From Bacillus sp. FJAT-27264 (GTDB lineage Bacteria; Bacillota; Bacilli; Paenibacillales; Paenibacillaceae): 64,000 nucleotides of DNA. The DNA is taken from the NCBI RefSeq assembly GCF_001682855.1, contig NZ_MAQW01000033.1, positions 15,580 through 79,579 of the forward strand, in the 5' to 3' direction. Under the pieces are notes generated by a model. That model saw only the letters and a list, made by a program, of their open reading frames with translations. It made no database searches and had not been told where the DNA came from. The position numbers and the translations under genes were made by a program. Every line of letters starts with the position of its first letter. Position 1 is the first letter of the stretch. Shown here one piece after another: positions 55,508 to 63,973 of this stretch.

Positions 55508-56329
55508 TTATCGGACGATACGCGTTCCGATATTTTCTCCCTGTAGTACCCGTCCTAACACATGCGGCTCCTTACCGTCCACGATAACCACTTCAGACAC
55601 ATTACCCTGAATGCAATCGATCGCAGCACGAACTTTGGGGATCATACCGCCATAGATTTCTCCGCTGGCAATCAACGCTTCAATTTCCTGTACCGTCACC
55701 GACGGGAGAACCACCTTCTCCCCGTCTATGGTCCGCATAATACCGGGAACATCCGTCACTACGATCATTTGCGGTGATTCAATCTGAGAGGCCACTGCTC
55801 CCGCTGCCGTATCTGCATTAATATTGTAACGCTGGCTTTCAGCATCTACTCCGATCGGGGCAATTACGGGAATATAACCCAAGGCAAGGATACCCGTCAC
55901 AATCTCTGCCTTCACCCCGGTTACTTCTCCGACCAGCCCCACCTCAGCGCTATTGTCTACCGGACGAACGGTAATCAAGTTGCCATCCACGCCGGACAAT
56001 CCAAGCGCAAGCCCCCCGCTGCGTTGAATCCGACGTACGATCGCTTTATTAATGCTGCCTGCCAGTGTCATCTCCACAACGTCCAGCACTTCTTCTGTAG
56101 TCACTCGCAGGCCGTTTACGAAGCTACTCTCGATGCCCAGCTTAGCCAGGTTCTCTGAAATAGCAGGTCCTCCCCCATGTACGATCACGGGCTGAATCCC
56201 GTCCGCTTGCAGATCACGCAGTTCCTCAAAGAAAGAATCCGGAAGCGCCGCCAGCGTACTGCCACCACATTTCATTACGAACAACTGAGCGGTCGCCTTC
56301 GCATCTCTATCTATTGCATTCTGTACCAT
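55508..56329 (-). CDS. argB: Acetylglutamate kinase
   Basis: Phosphorylates N-acetylglutamate. The amino-acid kinase motifs VMKCGGSTLAALPDSF near 18, VHGGGPAIS near 50 and NINADTAAGAVASQI near 170 are present. Length 273 is normal. GGGGAGGG precedes the ATG. Between argJ and argD in the operon. An N-terminal helix typical of arginine-inhibited hexameric kinases is short here (about 15 residues), so feedback inhibition is not decided by sequence. Confidence 0.96.
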   Translation of the reverse strand: MVQNAIDRDAKATAQLFVMKCGGSTLAALPDSFFEELRDLQADGIQPVIVHGGGPAISENLAKLGIESSFVNGLRVTTEEVLDVVEMTLAGSINKAIVRRIQRSGGLALGLSGVDGNLITVRPVDNSAEVGLVGEVTGVKAEIVTGILALGYIPVIAPIGVDAESQRYNINADTAAGAVASQIESPQMIVVTDVPGIMRTIDGEKVVLPSVTVQEIEALIASGEIYGGMIPKVRAAIDCIQGNVSEVVIVDGKEPHVLGRVLQGENIGTRIVR

Positions 56330-56374
56330 TATCCAAGCCCTCCCCGAAGCGCTTCAGCAGCTACGCCCGCAAGG

Positions 56375-57607
56375 TTAGGTGCGGTATGCAGCATTAATGC
56401 GCACATAATCGTAAGTAAGATCGCAGCCCCACGCAGTGGCCGTTCCTTCACCATCATGCAGCTTTACTGTAATCAGAACCGTGTCACTTTTCTGCAAGTA
56501 GACCAAAGCCTGCTCTTCATCAAAAGCAACTGGCTTCGATTGCAGCAATACCTCAATATCCCCAAGCGAAATATCCACCCGTTCCGGGGAGACCGGAACT
56601 CCCGCACGCCCCACAGCAGCAATAATCCGTCCCCAGTTCGCATCCGCACCGAAAATCGCCGATTTCACCAGACTGGAACCGACTACTGTCTTCGCAATGG
56701 CAGCAGCGGCTTCATCATTGACCGCTCCGCTGACCTGAACCTCGATCAGCTTCGTTGCGCCTTCACCATCACGGGCAATCGACTTCGCAAGACTCTGGCA
56801 TACATGGGTGAACGCAGCGGCAAAGTTATCCCAATCCGGGTGCAGCCGGTTCAGCTTACTATTTCCAGCAAGCCCGCTGGCCATCGCCACGAGCATATCA
56901 TTCGTACTAGTATCACCATCAACAGTAATCATATTAAAAGTAACATTCGTAGCAGCGCGCAGCAGACTCAGCAAGTCCTCACCGTCAATGGCCGCGTCTG
57001 TAGTCATAAAGCCGAGCATCGTTGCCATATTGGGATGAATCATCCCGGAGCCCTTTGCGGCTCCAGCAATCACGACCTCTTCACCGCCGACTGATACTTT
57101 TACGCAGCACTCTTTTTTTACCAAATCTGTAGTTAGAATCGCTTGGCAGAACTCTTCTGCTCCGGCAGCTCCCCCGTCCAGTTTCTCCGATAATCCGTTA
57201 ATCCCGCTCCGTACAGCATCCATCTTGAGCAGTTCCCCAATCACACCAGTTGAAGCAACGGCCACATTCTCTTCCGCCACATTCAGCTGACGGGCAGTAG
57301 CAGCGCGCATCTCGTACGCATCTGCTTCTCCTTGTTCGCCTGTACAAGCATTGGCATTACCGCTGTTCACCACAAGCGCCTGCAGTGTTCCATTCACTAA
57401 GCTTTCCCGCGTCACCTTCAGTGGAGCAGCCTGGAATACATTCGTTGTATATACTCCCGCCGCTGTAGCAGGCACCTCACACAGGATGGCGCCGAGGTCG
57501 TTGCGGTCTGTTTTTTTCAAGCCACAGTGCAGGCCCCCTGCTTTGAAGCCCTTAGGTGTTGTGATGCTGCCGCCTTCCACGAAGGTATATGTTTGCTTCT
57601 CACTCAT
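56375..57607 (-). CDS. argJ: Bifunctional ornithine acetyltransferase/N-acetylglutamate synthase
   Basis: Recycles the acetyl group from acetylornithine to glutamate; its presence, with no argA or argE in the window, indicates the cyclic pathway. It self-cleaves at a Thr in the block IHPNMATMLGFMTTDA, seen near 184-199, where Thr is the catalytic nucleophile. GSSLVKSAIFGADANWGR near 275 is also characteristic. The ATG at 57607 (MSEKQ) is chosen over a start at 57673, which would overlap argC by 46 bases. Length 410. Confidence 0.95.
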   Translation of the reverse strand: MSEKQTYTFVEGGSITTPKGFKAGGLHCGLKKTDRNDLGAILCEVPATAAGVYTTNVFQAAPLKVTRESLVNGTLQALVVNSGNANACTGEQGEADAYEMRAATARQLNVAEENVAVASTGVIGELLKMDAVRSGINGLSEKLDGGAAGAEEFCQAILTTDLVKKECCVKVSVGGEEVVIAGAAKGSGMIHPNMATMLGFMTTDAAIDGEDLLSLLRAATNVTFNMITVDGDTSTNDMLVAMASGLAGNSKLNRLHPDWDNFAAAFTHVCQSLAKSIARDGEGATKLIEVQVSGAVNDEAAAAIAKTVVGSSLVKSAIFGADANWGRIIAAVGRAGVPVSPERVDISLGDIEVLLQSKPVAFDEEQALVYLQKSDTVLITVKLHDGEGTATAWGCDLTYDYVRINAAYRT

Positions 57608-57627
57608 TGTCTCTTTACCACTGAACC

Positions 57628-58683
57628 TTACGGATATACTGGTGTATAACCGAGGCCAAGGGTTTCCTCCCATCCCATCATCAAATTGAGGTTCTGTATT
57701 GCCTGCCCAGCTGCACCCTTCACGATGTTATCAATAACGGATACGATCGTAATTCGCCCGGTACGGGCATCTGTCGCAAAGCCGATATCACAATAATTGG
57801 AGCCACTAACTTCCTTCGTAGCCGGGATCACTCCCGCGTCACGAACACGCACATATGGTCTGCCTGCATAATATTTACGATATAATTCCACAAAATCCTG
57901 TTCCGTATATTGCCCGTTCATTCCCGCATACATCGTGCTCATAATGCCCCGTGTCATAGGGACAAGGTGTGTGGTGAATGTTACCGTAACATCTTTCCCT
58001 GCAACGTCCGAAAGCGTCTGTTCAATTTCCGGTATATGTTGATGCTTGTTGACCTTGTAAGCTTTGAAATTCTCATTCATCTCTGAAAAATGCACCATCA
58101 GGCTCGTTCCACGACCTGCTCCGGACACCCCTGATTTTGCATCTATTATAATGCTGTCATGCTTAATCCAGCCCGCTTCAATGGCCGGAACCAACCCCAG
58201 CAGCGTAGCTGTAGGATAACAGCCTGGGTTCGATATAAAATCAACTCCCGCCGCCCGCTCTCCATACACCTCGCACAGCCCGTATACCGCCTGCTCCAGA
58301 TAAGCTTCGGCCGGTGCCGGGTGTTTATACCACTGCTCATAAGCCGCGCCGTCCTTCAAGCGAAAATCACCAGACAGATCCACAACCTTGAGCCCTACCT
58401 CAAGCAGTTGTGGGACCAGCTTCGCACTTACTCCCGACGGGGTAGCTGTGAATACAACATCCGCCTTCCCGGCAATCTCTGCTGCATCCACTCCGTCCAG
58501 CTTAAGCTCCACTACCCCGGTCAGATGCGGGAATCCTTCCTCAATAGGCACCCCTGCACTAGATGAGGAAATCACTGATGTGATCTCCACCTTAGGATGA
58601 CTTTGCAGCAGCCTAATCAGCTCCACGCCTCCGTATCCCGTTGAACCAACAATTGCTGCCCTCAGCTTGCCCTCCACTGTCAT
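57628..58683 (-). CDS. argC: N-acetyl-gamma-glutamyl-phosphate reductase
   Basis: NADPH-dependent reduction of acetylglutamyl phosphate. AIVGSTGYGGVELIRLL is the Rossmann motif at the N-terminus and the catalytic Cys is in FISNPGCYPTATLLG near 150. Start is ambiguous: GTG at 58689, ATG at 58683 or GTG at 58677 are all in frame near AGAAAGTGGGG; the ATG is given. First gene of the arginine operon, with a good promoter and ArgR-like boxes about 90-120 bases upstream. Confidence 0.95.
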   Translation of the reverse strand: MTVEGKLRAAIVGSTGYGGVELIRLLQSHPKVEITSVISSSSAGVPIEEGFPHLTGVVELKLDGVDAAEIAGKADVVFTATPSGVSAKLVPQLLEVGLKVVDLSGDFRLKDGAAYEQWYKHPAPAEAYLEQAVYGLCEVYGERAAGVDFISNPGCYPTATLLGLVPAIEAGWIKHDSIIIDAKSGVSGAGRGTSLMVHFSEMNENFKAYKVNKHQHIPEIEQTLSDVAGKDVTVTFTTHLVPMTRGIMSTMYAGMNGQYTEQDFVELYRKYYAGRPYVRVRDAGVIPATKEVSGSNYCDIGFATDARTGRITIVSVIDNIVKGAAGQAIQNLNLMMGWEETLGLGYTPVYP

Positions 58684-58765
58684 CCCCACTTTCTGCTTGA
58701 TGTTGATACTCTAATCTATCTGGTCTTGCCTGATATTCAGTCTATTGTATAGCCGCTCTGAAATA

Positions 58766-58799
58766 TGTATTATTATACGACTCAATTAATATAAATACA
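58766..58799 (-). promoter_or_regulatory. Tandem ARG-box-like operator of the arg operon
   Basis: Two AT-rich imperfect palindromes, TGTATTTATATTAA (58799-58786) and CGTATAATAATACA (58779-58766), resemble TGAAT-N4-ATTCA. They are 20 bases centre to centre, close to the two-turn spacing of ArgR/AhrC box pairs. They cover the -35 and -10 hexamers of the promoter, as expected of repression by arginine. Matches are imperfect, so this is tentative. Confidence 0.4.
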
Positions 58800-58800
58800 A
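58772..58800 (-). promoter_or_regulatory. Promoter of the arg operon
   Basis: Minus-strand TTGTAT (58800-58795), a 17-base spacer and a perfect TATAAT (58777-58772), 89 bases upstream of the argC ATG. Confidence 0.65.
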
Positions 58801-58837
58801 CATGTTAAGTTAACTTTGTACATAGTTTCGGTATAAA

Positions 58838-58880
58838 AAAAAGAAGCGCGACTCCCCGCGCAGGAAAGTTCACGCTTCTC
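58838..58880 (-). terminator. yitT-like gene terminator
   Basis: AGAAGCG and CGCTTCT with a GC-rich loop, followed by TTTTTTTT on the minus strand. The left stem overlaps the last codons and stop of the gene, which is unusual but clear. Confidence 0.75.
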
Positions 58881-59754
58881 TTTTAAATCCTTCGCCCAGC
58901 ACTTCATGGGCTTCTGTAATGATTACAAACGCACCCGGATCAACTGAACGAACAATCGCTTTAAGTCTTGTGATTTCGTTCTGGCCAACCACGACCATAA
59001 GCACCGTGCGATTATCGCCTGTATAGCCACCTTGAGCATTCAGCTTCGTTAGACCACGGTCCAAGTCATTCAGTATCGCCTGTGTGATCTCCTCTGTCTG
59101 CTCCGAAATAATATACGCGACTTTAGTATAGCTAAAGCCAACCTCCAGCGCGTTAATGACCCGGCCAGTAACGAATAAGCCAATCAGCGCATACATCGCC
59201 TGCTCCATCCCTAGAACAAATGCTGCCAGCGTGATCACGGTACCATCTAGAAGCACCACTGACATGGAGAAGCTCAGACCGGAGAACTTCTGAATGATCT
59301 GGGCCAAGATCGAGAGACCGCCTGTCGAGCCGCGTCCACGAAAGACCAGTCCAAGGCCAAGACCTACCCCAATCCCCCCATATATAGAAGCAAGGAGTGG
59401 ATTAGCAGTCGGAACGGGGCCATCTTTGGTCAAAAAAATAAACAACGGCAGCACGAAGCTGCCCAGCAAGGAGCGCATTCCGTACTGCTTGCCCAGCAAT
59501 ACTACACCCAGTACGAACAATGGAATATTCAGTGCCCATTGGGTAAAAGCAGGCTCTGCCCCAAACCAGGCTTCGGCCAGTACGGATAGACCGGACACCC
59601 CTCCGGAAGCAATCCGGTTTGGCAGGAAAAACAAATTAAACGCAAGCGCCGTAATCAGCGACCCCAACAGAATCAGTCCTAAATCCACTGCATGACGCAG
59701 TGGTCCATTCAACGGAATGAACGGCGGCTTATTGCGTGAGTTGATCTTTTGCAT
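58870..59754 (-). CDS. YitT/YvjA family membrane protein (DUF2179)
   Basis: A 294-residue membrane protein with five or six helices (about 25-200) of the YitT family and a C-terminal cytosolic DUF2179 domain (about 215-290; YTGDNRTVLMVVVGQNEITRL broken near 245-265). Function of the family is unknown. GAAGGAG precedes the ATG. In B. subtilis a member of this family, yvjA, lies next to prfB and near ftsEX, so this is probably its orthologue by position. Confidence 0.88.
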   Translation of the reverse strand: MQKINSRNKPPFIPLNGPLRHAVDLGLILLGSLITALAFNLFFLPNRIASGGVSGLSVLAEAWFGAEPAFTQWALNIPLFVLGVVLLGKQYGMRSLLGSFVLPLFIFLTKDGPVPTANPLLASIYGGIGVGLGLGLVFRGRGSTGGLSILAQIIQKFSGLSFSMSVVLLDGTVITLAAFVLGMEQAMYALIGLFVTGRVINALEVGFSYTKVAYIISEQTEEITQAILNDLDRGLTKLNAQGGYTGDNRTVLMVVVGQNEITRLKAIVRSVDPGAFVIITEAHEVLGEGFKREA

Positions 59755-59843
59755 GAAAGGCTCTCCTTCAAAGTAACTTTATCTTTTCTCTTGACGCCAA
59801 AAATTCCTACGGTCTCCAAAGACGCGTAGGAATTCATTTATAC

Positions 59844-60957
59844 TTATTCAGCTTCCGTCTTGATCTGGCTGCGCAAATATCCATCAATAAATGCGTCGAG
59901 ATCGCCGTCCATTACAGCACCCACGTTTCCTGTTTCCACGGAAGTGCGGTGATCCTTTACCATACTATAGGGATGGAACACATAGGAGCGAATCTGGCTG
60001 CCCCAAGCAATATCCGACTGTTCTCCTCGGATTTCATCCAGCTGTTGCTGCTGCTCTTGCAGCTTACGCTCATACAACTTGGAACGAAGCATTGTCATTG
60101 CGCGTTCCCGGTTCTTGATCTGGGAACGTTCATTCTGACAGGTCACCACCACACCGGTTGGCAAGTGAGTGATCCGCACTGCCGAGTCTGTCGTATTGAT
60201 ATGCTGACCACCGGCACCACTTGCCCGGTAGGTATCGATTTTAAGATCCTCTGTACGGATTTCAACTTCCACATCATCCGATATTTCCGGTACCACATCA
60301 CAGGATACGAAGGAAGTATGCCGTCTGCCGGAGGAGTCAAAAGGCGAGATACGCACCAATCGGTGTACGCCCTTCTCTACCTTCAAGTAACCGTAAGCGT
60401 TAAAGCCTTTGATTAGCAGGGTCACACTCTTGATTCCTGCCTCATCCCCTGGAAGATAATCCAGCACTTCGACTTTGAAGCCGCGTTTTTCGGCCCAGCG
60501 TGTATACATCCGCAGCAGCATTTGTCCCCAATCTTGGGACTCCGTGCCGCCTGCACCCGGATGCAGCTCCAGGATCGCATTCATCTTATCGTACGGCTGA
60601 TTCAGCAGCAGCTGCAGCTCGAACTCATCCACTTTACCGGCCAGAGCGCGAATGTTGCCGGCAACCTCAGCGGCCAGTTCCTCATCGCCCTCTTCATCGG
60701 CCAACTCTGCCATCATCGCAGCATCATCATAATCCTGCTGCAGCTTCTCATACTGATCTACCGAAGATTTAACAGCATTCATCTCGGCGATAATGCCCTG
60801 AGCCTGCTCGCTGTCATCCCAGAACCCGGGAGCAGCCATCTTTTCCTCAAAGTTAGCAATCATCTCTTGCTTAAGGTCTAAGTCAAAGAGACCCCCTAAG
60901 GTTGGTTAATTTCTTGCCGATTTCCCGCAGGTCCTGCTTTACATTTGGATCTATCAT
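59844..60957 (-). CDS. prfB: Peptide chain release factor 2, with programmed +1 frameshift
   Basis: Recognises UGA and UAA stop codons. Reading starts at the ATG at 60957 with AAAGGTG upstream. The first 24 codons end with CTT at an in-frame TGA (60885-60883) preceded by AGGGGG, the classic autoregulatory site CTT-TGA-C. After a +1 shift the reading continues at GAC (60884) for 346 codons, giving 370 residues. The main body has the RF2 tripeptide SPF near 210 and the GGQ motif in SGAGGQHIN near 250. RF2 shortage raises frameshifting, so the gene controls its own level. Downstream of secA, as in Bacillus. Confidence 0.96.
60876..60897 (-). promoter_or_regulatory. prfB: prfB +1 recoding site
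   Basis: AGGGGG acts as an internal Shine-Dalgarno two codons before CTT-TGA-C. The TGA at codon 25 is a genuine stop bypassed by slippage of tRNA-Leu from CTT to TTT, not a sequencing error. The layout agrees with the known bacterial prfB site. Confidence 0.93.
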
Positions 60958-61012
60958 ATGTCACTTCACCTTTCAAAAATGAGTTATCAGCCTTGCTTAT
61001 TTGAGTAGAAGC

Positions 61013-61169
61013 TTGGTGAATACCGGCCATTCCGAGATTATTGGACTTCCGATCGCTGTTATCACCAGATTCCATGAATTATACTGCATTTCGCAGTAAG
61101 AATCCGGTGATAAAGGCGAACGCTGACGCTTCTCCAGTTCCAATAACCCTCTACATTAACATTCACCAA
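61013..61169 (+). repeat. Structured intergenic repeat, copy 4 (between prfB and secA)
   Basis: Outer stem TTGGTGAAT (61013-61021) with ATTCACCAA (61161-61169), unlike the ends of copies 2 and 3 but still complementary. Middle stem ATTATTGGA with TCCAATAA. Long hairpin TTATCACCAGATTC to GAATCCGGTGATAA (61059-61113). Shared linear blocks GGACTTCCGATCGCTG and GGCGAACGCTGACGCTTC. Confidence 0.85.
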
Positions 61170-61178
61170 AAAGTACCC

Positions 61179-61229
61179 AAAAGAGCGGCCGGCCGTAACG
61201 GGAAATTCCCGGGCCCAGCCGCTCTTTGC
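61179..61229 (-). terminator. secA terminator
   Basis: Minus-strand AAAGAGCGGC and GCCGCTCTTTT with inner GGGAATTTCCC pairing, ending in TTTT. It lies 28 bases past the secA stop and just before the repeat copy, so prfB probably needs its own promoter or read-through. Confidence 0.8.
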
Positions 61230-61256
61230 TGTTACATGGCCTTGGGAACGTATAAA

Positions 61257-63764
61257 TTATGCGTTCTGACCATGGCAGTTCTTATATTTCTTGCCGCTTC
61301 CGCAAGGACAAGGATCGTTGCGGCCAATTGCTTCCTCTACATGCACCGGACGCTTCTCAGTCGGCTCACCGTTGGTGGAGATTTTATCTTCTTCCACTAC
61401 GGATTGACGTTCCTGATTTGTCTCGATGTGTGCCTTCATAATATAAGTCGCCACTTCTTCCTGAATGTTGGCGGTCATTTCATTAAACATTTCGAAGCCT
61501 TCGAACTGGTATTCGCGAAGAGGATCTGTACCGCCGTATGCACGGAGGTGAATCCCTTGGCGAAGCTGATCCATGGCATCAATATGATCCATCCATTTGC
61601 TGTCTACGGAACGAAGTACAATAACCTTCTCGAACTCACGAACCAGCTCTGAGCCAAGACGTTCTTCGCGGGCTGCATATTTCTCCAGTACACGATCGAA
61701 GATATAATCAGTGATCTCCTCAACTTCTTTGCCCCACAGATCATCACGAGTCAATGTGCCTTCATCCAGCAGTTTGCTGTTCACATAATCTGCCACTTCC
61801 TGCAGTTCCCAGTTCTCAGGAATATCGTCGCTACAATGGGCACGAACTACCCGGTCAACAACCGGTTTGATCATTTCCATTACAACATCCTTGATATTCT
61901 CGGATTCCAGAATCTCACGACGCTGCTTGTAGATGATTTCGCGCTGTTGGTTCATCACGTCATCATACTGGAGGACCACTTTACGGATGTCGAAGTTATT
62001 GCCTTCCACCCGTTTCTGGGCGGACTCGACAGCACGGGTAATCATCCGGCTCTCGATCGGCTGATCTTCTTCAAATCCAAGACGGTCCATCATGTTCAGT
62101 ACATTATCTGCACCAAAACGCTTCATCAGTTCATCCCCGAGGGAAAGATAGAACTGTGTGGAACCAGGGTCGCCCTGACGTCCTGCACGTCCGCGAAGCT
62201 GGTTGTCGATCCGCCGCGATTCATGACGCTCTGTACCAATGATATGCAATCCACCGAGTTCGGATACACCTTCACCCAGAATGATATCTGTACCACGACC
62301 CGCCATATTGGTAGCGATCGTAACCGTACCTGGTTGTCCTGCATGAGTGATAATCTCGGCTTCCGTCGCGTGATGCTTCGCGTTCAATACCTGGTGTCTA
62401 ACACCTTTGCGCTTCAGCATTTCAGAGAGAAGTTCGGAATTTTCGATTGAAACGGTACCTACCAACACTGGCTGATTTTTCTTGTGACGTTCCACAATCT
62501 CAGCCACAACAGCGTTGAATTTGCCGTTCTCGGACTTGTATACCACATCAGGCATATCTTGACGCTGATTCACCTTATTCGTTGGAACCTGAAGAACCTC
62601 AAGACCATAAATCTTCTTGAATTCTTCTTCTTCCGTCTTCGCCGTACCAGTCATACCAGCCAGCTTACGGTACATCCGGAAGTAGTTCTGGAAGGTGATC
62701 GTTGCAAGCGTCATGCTCTCGTTCTGTACCTGAATTTCTTCCTTGGCTTCAATCGCCTGATGCAGACCATCGCTATAACGGCGGCCCGCCATCAGCCGGC
62801 CTGTAAATTCGTCAACGATAACCACTTCTTCTTCATTCACCACATAATCCACATCACGACGCATAATAACATTCGCCTTGAGTGCTTGTACGATATGATG
62901 GTTCAGTGTTACATTGCTGTGGTCATATAGATTCTCAACGCCAAAAGCACGTTCAGCTACGGCTACACCTTTTTCAGTCAAGGCAACAGATTTCACCTTG
63001 ATGTCGACTGTGTAGTCTTCTTCTGCCTTTAATTTCTTTACAAACCGGTCAGCTGCATAGTACAGTTCTGTTGACTTCTCAGCTTGTCCCGAAATAATCA
63101 GCGGTGTACGCGCCTCATCGACCAGGATGGAGTCCACTTCGTCAATAATACAGAAATAGAGCGGACGCTGAACCATTTGCTCCTTATAGAGCACCATGTT
63201 ATCCCGCAAGTAGTCAAAACCAAACTCATTGTTCGTACCGTACGTAATATCGTTGGCATACGCATCTTGTTTATAAGCATGGTCCATGCCGCTCAGGTTG
63301 ACCCCGACCGTCATGCCCAGAAAGTTATAGATTTGTCCCATTTCGGCGCTGTCACGCTGAGCCAGGTAGTCATTGACTGTAACGACATGAACACCTTTAC
63401 CGAGCAATGCATTCAAGTAAACAGGAAGTGTACCTACAAGGGTCTTCCCTTCACCTGTCTTCATCTCGGCAATACGACCCTCATGCAGTGCCATACCACC
63501 AATAAGCTGCACGTCATAATGACGCTTGCCCAGCACCCGCTTGGATGTTTCACGAACCGTAGCAAAAGCCTCGGGCAGAAGCTCTTCCAGCGTCTCTCCC
63601 TTTTCGATCCGGGCGCGGAATTCTTCTGTCTTTCCCTTCAATGCTTCATCGGAAAGCGCCGCAAAATCCGGCTCCAATCCATTAATAATTTCGACTGTTT
63701 TCGAGAGTCGCTTAACATCACGATCATTAGTATCACCAAAAATTTTCTTTACAAGTCCTAGCAT
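61257..63764 (-). CDS. secA: Protein translocase ATPase SecA
   Basis: Motor of the Sec preprotein export pathway at the membrane. At 835 residues it is of the short Gram-positive type. Walker A is in EMKTGEGKTLVG near 102. IIDEVDSILVDEARTPLII near 205 is the DEAD motif. IATNMAGRGTDI near 483 and GRAGRQGDPGSTQF near 524 are helicase motifs. The C-terminal SEC-C zinc motif CPCGSGKKYKNCHG is intact. GAAAGGGG precedes the ATG. Followed by prfB as in other Bacillales. Confidence 0.98.
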   Translation of the reverse strand: MLGLVKKIFGDTNDRDVKRLSKTVEIINGLEPDFAALSDEALKGKTEEFRARIEKGETLEELLPEAFATVRETSKRVLGKRHYDVQLIGGMALHEGRIAEMKTGEGKTLVGTLPVYLNALLGKGVHVVTVNDYLAQRDSAEMGQIYNFLGMTVGVNLSGMDHAYKQDAYANDITYGTNNEFGFDYLRDNMVLYKEQMVQRPLYFCIIDEVDSILVDEARTPLIISGQAEKSTELYYAADRFVKKLKAEEDYTVDIKVKSVALTEKGVAVAERAFGVENLYDHSNVTLNHHIVQALKANVIMRRDVDYVVNEEEVVIVDEFTGRLMAGRRYSDGLHQAIEAKEEIQVQNESMTLATITFQNYFRMYRKLAGMTGTAKTEEEEFKKIYGLEVLQVPTNKVNQRQDMPDVVYKSENGKFNAVVAEIVERHKKNQPVLVGTVSIENSELLSEMLKRKGVRHQVLNAKHHATEAEIITHAGQPGTVTIATNMAGRGTDIILGEGVSELGGLHIIGTERHESRRIDNQLRGRAGRQGDPGSTQFYLSLGDELMKRFGADNVLNMMDRLGFEEDQPIESRMITRAVESAQKRVEGNNFDIRKVVLQYDDVMNQQREIIYKQRREILESENIKDVVMEMIKPVVDRVVRAHCSDDIPENWELQEVADYVNSKLLDEGTLTRDDLWGKEVEEITDYIFDRVLEKYAAREERLGSELVREFEKVIVLRSVDSKWMDHIDAMDQLRQGIHLRAYGGTDPLREYQFEGFEMFNEMTANIQEEVATYIMKAHIETNQERQSVVEEDKISTNGEPTEKRPVHVEEAIGRNDPCPCGSGKKYKNCHGQNA

Positions 63765-63862
63765 GGTTAACCCCTTTCATGCAACACAGATGGTGGAACC
63801 TTAGCCCATCCCCACTTAAATTGAAAGGGCCAAAATGCAGAAACGATTCCGCTGCTTCATAA

Positions 63863-63891
63863 ATTGTAACAGTTTGTAAGAGATGCCGCAA
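63863..63891 (-). promoter_or_regulatory. Candidate secA promoter
   Basis: Minus-strand TTGCGG, 17-base spacer and TACAAT, about 100 bases upstream of the secA ATG. The -35 is weak. Confidence 0.4.
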
Positions 63892-63941
63892 TACAAGCAA
63901 ATACTTGGCACATTTTCATACATAACTATATATACGCATAA

Positions 63942-63973
63942 GAGCCCTATTCGCTTCACGCGAATAAGGGCTC
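63942..63973. terminator. Hairpin at window edge, probable terminator
   Basis: GAGCCCTATTCGC and GCGAATAAGGGCTC form a stem with one bulged A. A T run (GTTTAATTTTTTT) follows on the plus strand, and only TTATGCG on the minus strand, so direction is unclear. It may end the gene upstream of secA that lies outside the window. Confidence 0.5.

Noticed and set aside
60863..60957. prfB pseudogene or frameshift error
   Set aside because: The sequence matches the conserved programmed +1 recoding site exactly in position and motif.
62484..63761. Plus-strand open frames inside secA
   Set aside because: They are shadows of the secA reading frame with no independent start signals.
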